From positions 62,001 to 126,000 of the forward strand of contig CAHIKZ030005409.1 in NCBI GenBank assembly GCA_903632075.3: a stretch of DNA of 64,000 nt. Reading direction: 5' to 3'. Source of the DNA: Acanthosepion pharaonis. Lineage: Eukaryota; Mollusca; Cephalopoda; Sepiida; Sepiidae. Shown here in pieces: positions 39,901 to 49,000 of this stretch. Position numbers and translations under genes: made by a program. The notes under the pieces are model-generated. The model made no database searches. It had not been told where the DNA came from and saw nothing but the letters and a program-made list of their open reading frames with translations. Every line of letters starts with the position of its first letter. Position 1 is the first letter of the stretch.

Positions 39901-41419
39901 AAAAAAAAAATTTGTTAGCTGTACACAAACTTTCTTACTTAAACAACTTAAAAAGAGACAATTTTAAACATTTGTTCACCTGATTATCTTTGCCTCCACT
40001 TATGTAGAATAAAAAATACCCTCATAATTATGCACAAAATTCTTGAAAGCACATTTGAAATCAGTAGAATTAAGCTCCAGTTAATTTTTTTTTTTTTTTA
40101 AATCCAAACAAGGGAATAAAGCCTCTAAAATTGAAGGGTAAATCTGGCTAGTTCAATAATGTCAAATTGGCAGATGATCTACAATCTGTTTATTAACTGG
40201 GGCAAAAAATGGCTTATTAATTTTAATACCTCCAAAATTAAAGTGCTCTCTTTTAATCATCTTAGAATTTTTTTTTCCCCTTCCAGCAGCATGGCTAATG
40301 TTAACCTCCAAGGGAACAACTCATTGCACCCTTTTTTACTTGTACAATCTCAAGAAGGCAATTTCTTTTAAAAAATATTTGTTAGCATAAATATTTCTCA
40401 ATAATTGGTAAATTTTACCATTTATTTACCATTTATTTGTTTGTAAGATACTGATAATAAAAAAGTACTATTTTAACTAATTTTGTTTCCATTTAACTAT
40501 TTTAAGAAATGTATATAATCATATTTCCCTTTAAGTCATATGCTTCCACTTATATTCAAAAAAGAAAAAAAAAATGTATCCCTTTGAGGTGAAATAAATC
40601 CGTGTCTGTTTTTTTTTTTTTTTTTTTTTGTTCCAATTTTTGGTTTACATCACAAGAAAAGTTGCACCTCATATCAGTTGTAGGCTTATTGTAACATTAA
40701 TCTTGAACTGTAATTAGTGAAAATTAACATTTTTGCAAGGTAACATTTAAGTTTAAAAAAACATTTCTGTCAGAAAACATTTTCTTCATTAACTTTAATT
40801 CAGTGTTAATTTACAAAAACAAAATATGTACAGTTGAGTTTTAGCTTATTTTTTAAAAAATTTTTTCTTGGTAATGGAGTCTGAAAACTTAGAAAATGAA
40901 AATAGTGCAAAAATAAACTTATTATAAAAATATATAAGAAATATAACATATATATAAGAATAAACATATCAACAATATACAAAAATCACCATATAAATAA
41001 AACTTTGTGCGGAACATTAGTTGGATCATGGCTCTAATTGTTTTGGTGAGATTTTCCATTTCCCTTATCTGATATAACTTATTTTCTTTCACTACATTCA
41101 TCCTACTTAGCATGAAACTGTAGCTGCTTTTAATGTCTGAGCAACATTGTATTTTGTAGTTTTATATTTGCTTGCAGTTATTAAATCACTGGATATTTCA
41201 CTACACCTGCTATAGGTTTCTTCTGTCTCTTGTCCATAACACTTGTAGCCAAATCACAGTTCAAATGATAATCCATCGTAACAGGCAATGTAGAAACTAC
41301 AAAATGGAGTCACAAATCCAACCTTCACTTCTCACCAGCAAAAATGCATGTTGTTCACCAAGCTCAGAAAAAAATCCTACACTTGTAAGTAAAAAAACAG
41401 CAGCTTTTATTCACTGAGC

Positions 41420-41454
<35 letters not shown>

Positions 41455-42865
41455 CTGATTGGCCATGACATTCAGGGGAGAAAAGAACATTAGCACAGAT
41501 TCTGATCCTCAAAGTAGTAGATTTTTGCTAACTACTTTTTGGTAATCTTTCTTCAGCAGATCGAACACAAACTCTTTTTCCAGATAGGTGATTATCTCTT
41601 TCACTACATTGACTAATATACATTGGACAGTCAAATTCATCAGTAGTACAAACACCTTGATTGTGATAATGTGAAGTCTCTCTGGAAGCTTTTACACAAT
41701 CAAGGTGTTTGTACTACTGATGAATTTGACTGTCTATAATAATTTATGGAATATATCTTCAGCTCTCATTTTATATTCCATAATGGGACTATGCTAATAA
41801 TTAACTCAAAATAACTTTGACCACTCCAGTAACATTTGAAGCATACTGACAACCTGTAAATAAGTGATTTTGCAAATGCAGAATGGAACATCAATAAATT
41901 GTAAATTCTACATTCTTAATAAAAAAAACGAAAAACTTAGTTTTCTATATAAAAAAAAAAGTACACACATATTGAAAAGAGGTTTAGAGTGTATTTCTTT
42001 TCCTTCATTGTATGTATTTTACATTATAGAACACAGGTCTACAATTTAACAAATTAAAAGTTGCTAAACAAAACAGTTTTTATCTTTGAAACTTAAATTT
42101 TCAGATTTAGGGCATAATTTTGCCTTCCCCATTCAAAAAATATTAAACTGATTTAAATCTCCTTTTTGAAAATTTATAATACTTCATTTATATTGAAGAG
42201 AAATAGTAATTTTCAACACCTATACTGTATAGTGAGGAGAGGGAAGAGGCTTGTGGGATTGTTGTAATCTTTGACTTGTCATTTGGCTGGTAGGAAGTGA
42301 GATATTTAATCTTTTCTCTTTATAAAGAGGCAATTCTTTCTCATTAGTGTTTATTCAATGATGTTCAATTGTTTTTCCACATTTACAAAGCTGACAATTT
42401 CATAGTCTTGTTTTTCAAATATGTTGCACTCGGAGTTGTGTGCATACACATATGCAAATAGAAAAAGAAAAAAAAAAGATTCTTGACAGTTTGGTGAGCT
42501 TAAGATAAAAATGTTCAATGAAATACCAGCAAAATTCAACACTAAAAAAAAAAATTTTTTTAAAATGAACCTTCTGGTACAGCAGTGTATCCTTTTTAAT
42601 AATCCATTGTTTTCATATCTCCATGCCTATACAACTTGAGGCACACATAAATCAAACAGGTTATACTGCATTTATTTTGTGTAAATTGTTGGGTCTAATG
42701 TATTGAAATTTGTAATGCTAACCAAATGAATAAACATTGCCAGCTGAACCCCATTTTAAATTAGACATGTTTTATCCAAATTGTCATGCTTGAATCACTT
42801 TTGCCTCAGCTGTTATTTTTCTGCACTTTCTTAAAAAAAAAAAAAAAAAAAAACGGTAAACAGAA

Positions 42866-42902
<37 letters not shown>

Positions 42903-45900
42903 TGGATGATTTTAGTTTAAATTTTGCACTCACATTTGTCCTTAAAAAAATTTAATTAAAAGTTTTTAAAGTGTCTAGTTTCTCTTATAATAGTCATTCA
43001 TTTCATTTACATTCATGGCTGGTAATATTTTCTCTTAATTCTAGAGATTTAGGGATTAAATTGTAAATTTATCTATTTTTTTTTTTTTTTTTTTTTTTTA
43101 ATGAAACCCGGTACATTTTATAAAAAACAAAATGAAAAAAAAAAAAAAATAAATGAACTAGATAAGCTTAACTTTGGCACATGGGTTCATAAGCAATTGA
43201 AATTTTCCTCTTCTTTTTTAAATTACCACCCTACCACCCTTGAAATATTTTCTTTTGAGGACACACTTTTTCATAATGTTTAAACTGGTTGGATCTAATA
43301 ATTATTGATTCTATTAATATTGTCTTTTCTTTAATGATTTTTCACTTGTTTCAAACAAGTGGAAAATCATTGTAAATCATTTTCTGCATCTTGTACACTA
43401 TTAAAATTAGTTTCTAACACAACACAAGGAAAATTTTCTGATCAACTAGAATGGTTATAATTTAGTTGCTAATTTATCTACAAGGATAAACTTTGTACCA
43501 TATTATTTTTTATTTAGTTATTTATTTTTTTCAAATTTTAACAATTTAACCCAAGATGATTAACTGTCTATTAGCTTTTACAAAAGGCTTTTTATATTGG
43601 GAACATCAGTTTTCTTCAAGAATTTTGGCAGATATGAATTGTTTATCAATTTAATGAATTGACTTTTTCAGTCATTTTTTCCCTTTTTTGTAATTGGCTA
43701 TTCATTTTACTGGTTTAATATTACAGCTCTGATTAAAGTAGACACTTTGAAAATATTTTTATGTTATGAATGCTTTTATGTCTAAATTTATATCTACTTG
43801 GGTCAATAAACCTGTTTCTGATAAAACATTTTTCAAAAGGTTTATCATTGAATTTGTTTATATTACTGTTGTAATAATATTTATGTTCATTCCTTATTTA
43901 TTTCTTTGTATTTTGAATAATGTTGATTAATTTTTCTTAACATATTTTCATAAAAATTAGAATGTCCAAATTGCTTAATTTTGAGTTTTCTATAGTTTTC
44001 ATTAAAAAAAAGAAATTCTTGAAAAAGGCTAAATTAAAATAAAAAAAAAAAAAAAATAAAAAAATTGAATAGCATTTCCTCCTTTTCCTCATTGGTTTTG
44101 TCATCAAGCTTTTTTGTAATTCTTTCAACCTGGGTCACTTCACTTTTTTGCTGTCCCCTATTGGTGTGATTTGAAAATCCACACAGATCATCTGACAAAG
44201 GTTGTTTCTAGGGCTTGCAAAAAATCGATAATTCTCAAAGCCGAGTTTAAGTGTTACTTATTCTCAAAACTAGTTGAAAATCAGTTTTGGCAGACTTAGA
44301 GCAGAGCCCCCTAAATTTGGAAAAATGTATTATTTTCAAAGTTTCCAAGGGTGGGGGGTTCATTACATCATTCAAGCTTATGTTAAAACTTTCCCCTAAT
44401 GGAACCGGTCCTAACATTTTGAAGTTGGGCGTTTAAAATTTATTTGTGCACTGTTTTTAAAACAGTGTGCAAAGGTGTAAAACTTTAAATGTGATCCAGA
44501 TTGCAAATATTTACACCCTCGTACATTTCATGTTAAAAACAGTGCACGAATAGAATTAAATGAAAGAAAAAAAAAACATGAGTAATTATAAAATTAATTT
44601 TTTATTGTTAAAAGAATTGTGGAATTATTTTCATTTGTGCGCCGTTTTCAACAGAGACCAATCGAGTCTGGTGTAGGCTACGACATTTGACATTTCTTCT
44701 CTTATTATACCAATGCATAAGTCTTTCATAGAGATTTAAAGCTGAAGGGTTGCTGATGATATTAAGTTTATCCAATAAAAATTTTATAGAATATTCCACT
44801 TTGAGTAAATCTGTATCACCAGCACATATAGTCTTCAAAATAATCTCTACTGGATGTAGTATTTCATAAAGCAAATCGAGAGTTTTCCATTGTCCGCTAT
44901 GGCTTCTGTTGAATGCAGCTTTTTAATTGTAAAAATCTATCATATGGAATATGCTATTCCACCTGGTTCTGCAATCAAGTATAAGTTTGTTTCTCTGTTA
45001 TCAAAATTCACTCGTACAAAATCTTGCAATTTATTTGTTTGTTTTAGGTGATTTTTCAGAAATTTTTCTTACCTTATTTAAGACTTTGTTAAATTTAGGT
45101 TTTGGCTGAGGGAAACGAGCATTCTTGTGAACCAAATCTGTTTAAAAATTATGTCTTGGCTAATTTCAGCTTCATCATCACTATCGTCTGTTATAATAAT
45201 TTTTTTTTTTTTTTTTTTTTATCAGTCTTATCGGTTGAGGCAATATTTTCAATATTTTTTTGATAAGGAATGTCTATCACTGACAGATGTGTGCAATACA
45301 TTATTAGTGTTCAGGTCTTATTTCCTTTCCAAACTTCACCATCATAGCAGCACTATCAGTTGTACAGCCAACAATGTGTTTATCCAAATCCAGTCCAAAT
45401 TCAAGATGTCCTCTCACAAATTTCTCAGTTCTCCTGCTTATAAGGGACCCATTGATCTTAGTTTTCTTTCACATGAACATTTATGTTCATATATTGATTA
45501 TTTTGAATTGATGTGTATTCATCCAATGTCAATGAGCAGCAAATCCCCAGTGCTACTTCTTTTTTGAAATAATGAATAAATTATTCTTTCTTGGTTATGT
45601 AGTAATACATTACCATATTCCTGATTCCATTTGCTGATGTTGACAGTAATTTATCACATTTGCTCTTCTGATCATCTGTATAAAATTGCTTTTGACGATT
45701 GAATTGAAAGAAAATCCATCTATGGCAGCTAACTTAGAAATCTCTTCTTCCATTGTTCTTGCCATTTTCACAGGAGGCTGGTTTGCATTGGGAAGGTGAG
45801 AATTGATACGTTGCGATCTGTTTCAATGAAGCAGACAGCGCTCAAGTAGCTTGAAGGCTGACTGACTCCAGTTAAGATATTTCTTCAAAGTAAAAAATAG

Positions 45901-45968
45901 AGACGTTTTGTAAAAACTAAAACATTAAAATTTGTTTTAGTGATCATCATATGAAAACTGGTTTTGAG

Positions 45969-46004
<36 letters not shown>

Positions 46005-49000
46005 AATGTTTGCAATGCGGAGGTTGCTGTATGCAGAAATTATGGCCTTTCAAATATTTAAAAAAATCTGATAGTTGAACAATAATAACAAAGTTTGTTA
46101 GTGACAGGATTACTGAAACTCTTCTGGTTGATTTTTATCTATCCCTGTGTTTTCTGCTCTGTTTTTATCTATCCCTCTGTTTTCTGATATATAGTAACAA
46201 GATGAGCAAATTTGATCAATTACCAGGAAGGAATCTTCAAAGAAAGCAACTGTATGTTTACATTATTTCTGATTTCAAGCATGCTTTTAAACTCTTCTGA
46301 CAATTAGAAACTCTTTATACTGTTTCTGTGAGTTGAATTATTCTCGGCCACTGTTTTAGATATATGGCTCAATTTAGGAATGTAATCAAGCACTGATACA
46401 GTATACTACACTTGGGATTTTTATGTGCCATCATAATATTATTATGTAAACATAATATTTATCTGATTTGTTCAATATATCCATTAACACTGAGCTGATT
46501 TCTTTTCACTGTGGCAACCTTTCTTCAACTTCACTCTTTTCATTGCAAAATGTAAAAACACCATTCCCCAATTCAATTAAACATTTCCATTTGATTTGTA
46601 ATTTAATAAAAATAAATATAAATTCTTTACCATTTCTGGATTTTTCTGCTTTTATTTCTACTTGTTTTTCATTAATTTCAGATTCTTTGTATCAGCTACA
46701 GCATACCAAACATGACTGGATTGAAAAAGTAAGTTTATTTTATGTTTAAAGAAAATCAATGACTTAAATGTACTTTAGTGTCTGTCTATATTTCTGAGAT
46801 GAGGTATTATGTACATTATTTACATTATTTGGACTATTGTTCTCATCTTTTTCGCCATATTTATCACAACGTTTCGGTCATTGTACGCTCTGGCTTTCTT
46901 CAGGTGGTTGGAATTTTGAACTGAACCCTTTATTCCGCTCACTGTGGTAGACTGTTCTAGTTCCATGTGCCATGTTTGATGGATGTCAGTTATCAGTTAT
47001 CTCCTGCTAATTTAATTGGCGTTGGTTAGATCCAGTGACAGGACCCTAAGAGTGTGATTTCAATACCTGGTTAAGGCAGTGGAGAACTTTCAGAGGGAAA
47101 TTAGCAAAAGATAACTGACATCCATCAAACATGGCACGTGGAACTAGAACAGTCTACCCCAGTGAGTGAAATAAAGGGTTCAGTTCGAAATTCCAACCAC
47201 CTGAAGAAGGCCGGAGCGTACAACAGATGAAACGTTGTGATAAATATGGCGAAAAAGATGAGGACAATAGTCCGAATAATGTAAACAATGTACTTAAATG
47301 TACTTTGGTTAATTAAAAAAAAGTACTAAGTAGCAAACATAATATTCAATTAAATGATAATTTACTTAAATCTTTAAAAATACTTAGCAGTGTAGATACT
47401 AAAGATTTAATGATATATTATGTTGCATCATTTTTCAGAATGACACATTCACTATTCACATTTATGTAAAGAAAACAAACAAAGATGTTGTGCGAGTCTT
47501 CTATGAAGAAAAACTTGTCACTGTCCTTTTTCAGACAAGGTAAGGATTTTTTATTTTTATTTTAGAAATTTAAAATGGAAAAATGTGATTGTTCAAATAT
47601 TATTAGGATATATAAACTTTAGAAAAAGGAAGTTCTAACATTTTGATAATTTGAAATGGATTTTTCATCCAATTTATTGGTTTAACTTTAAATAAATTTT
47701 TATAAAAAAATTTTGCATAATTCATTTTATAATTTTATTAGTAAAAATAAAGATTTGAAGACTTTGAAAATTTTCCTATTTATTACAAATTGTCAAGCTT
47801 GTTTTTGTTTGCAGACTTAAATGTTGAATATATAAATAAAATGACTGGATTCATCCAGAATCTCACCAATATTTTATCTGATAATCAAAGCCTTTGTCAT
47901 CAACAGAATAATAGGTTATTTCTATGTCCAATAACTAGAGACTTTCTGTTAGTGCTGAACAAGAATTGTAATCTCATTATAGAAAATTAAAGAAAAACAA
48001 ACCACATGATTTTTAAATAAGTAACATTTGGAATATTTTTTCTTTAAAATTAGGCAAATAATTGTTACATTGCTTATTAATTGCAAATTTCATTAATTTT
48101 GAAATTTAATGGATGGTTAGCATCTCTATATTTAATTCAGGTTTTACTTTAATATTTCATAAATAAAACACTTCTCATTCGTTATTGTTGAAATTGTGAT
48201 TGATATTAAAACTCAAGAACAAAAGAAAGCAAAGTGTCTCTTCAAAAAATCTTTAAAAATTTTTTTAAGGTTTTTTGAAAAGACACTTCATTGAAGGATA
48301 TATTTGAATATTGTTACCCAAATTTACATTAAAATGTCTAAATTTATTGATCATTTGTGATGTAGAATATAATGTAACCTCTTCACCATCATGATTACCA
48401 TCAAGTTGGCTCCTCGCTCATTAATGTGTTGCTGGTTTATTGTTAGTATTGTGATGATGAGCACATTTCCACTTAATCTAGCTGGCATTTGTTTCCTTCA
48501 CGCCTTTGACATGTTGTTTTTGATCTCAGGATGAGAAGATCGCTGGGAACTACACAAAAAAATTTCTTTGGAATAAAGAATTAACTCTGGTTAAAAATAT
48601 AACAATGATTTGGTCTATATATAATTTGCTGTATGCAGTAGTTTTAACCTTTCCCACGTACTGTTATAATCCAATGACACTGGGATCCCCTTTTGGAGTT
48701 TACATTTTGTGTTAGTAATAATTTAAATTTCTAAGTTCTGGTCTTCAGGGCCAGCACAAGGTCTTGGTCATGAGTGTCTAGACAAAATCTGTGAATTCCA
48801 GTAGCTGTGATGTAGGGACTCTTCACTTGTTATCCAAACCTTCAGCTTATATGAAGTCCTGTGTCTGGCAGGTGTGGGGTTGACCAATGTCCCACCCTTA
48901 GCATCAGCCTTTTTTAAAAATCCTATATTTTCAAAATATGTTTCCTGGTGTAATTTTCCTAATTTAGGGGTTGTTCCACTCTTTTTGAGAGTGGTCAGTG

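Larger units (their letters stand above)
39129..46681 (+). other. USP19: USP19 intron 4
   Basis: 7.6 kb. It contains a LINE fragment, a perfect 40-bp hairpin, a near-perfect palindrome, an hAT relic and simple repeats (listed separately). Remaining stretches (39200-40140, 40380-41620, 41740-44440, 45790-46680) are AT-rich and unassigned. Confidence 0.75.

Noticed and set aside
45127..45567. 146-codon + strand open frame
   Set aside because: It is the complement of the hAT transposase relic, which has recognisable motifs on the minus strand.
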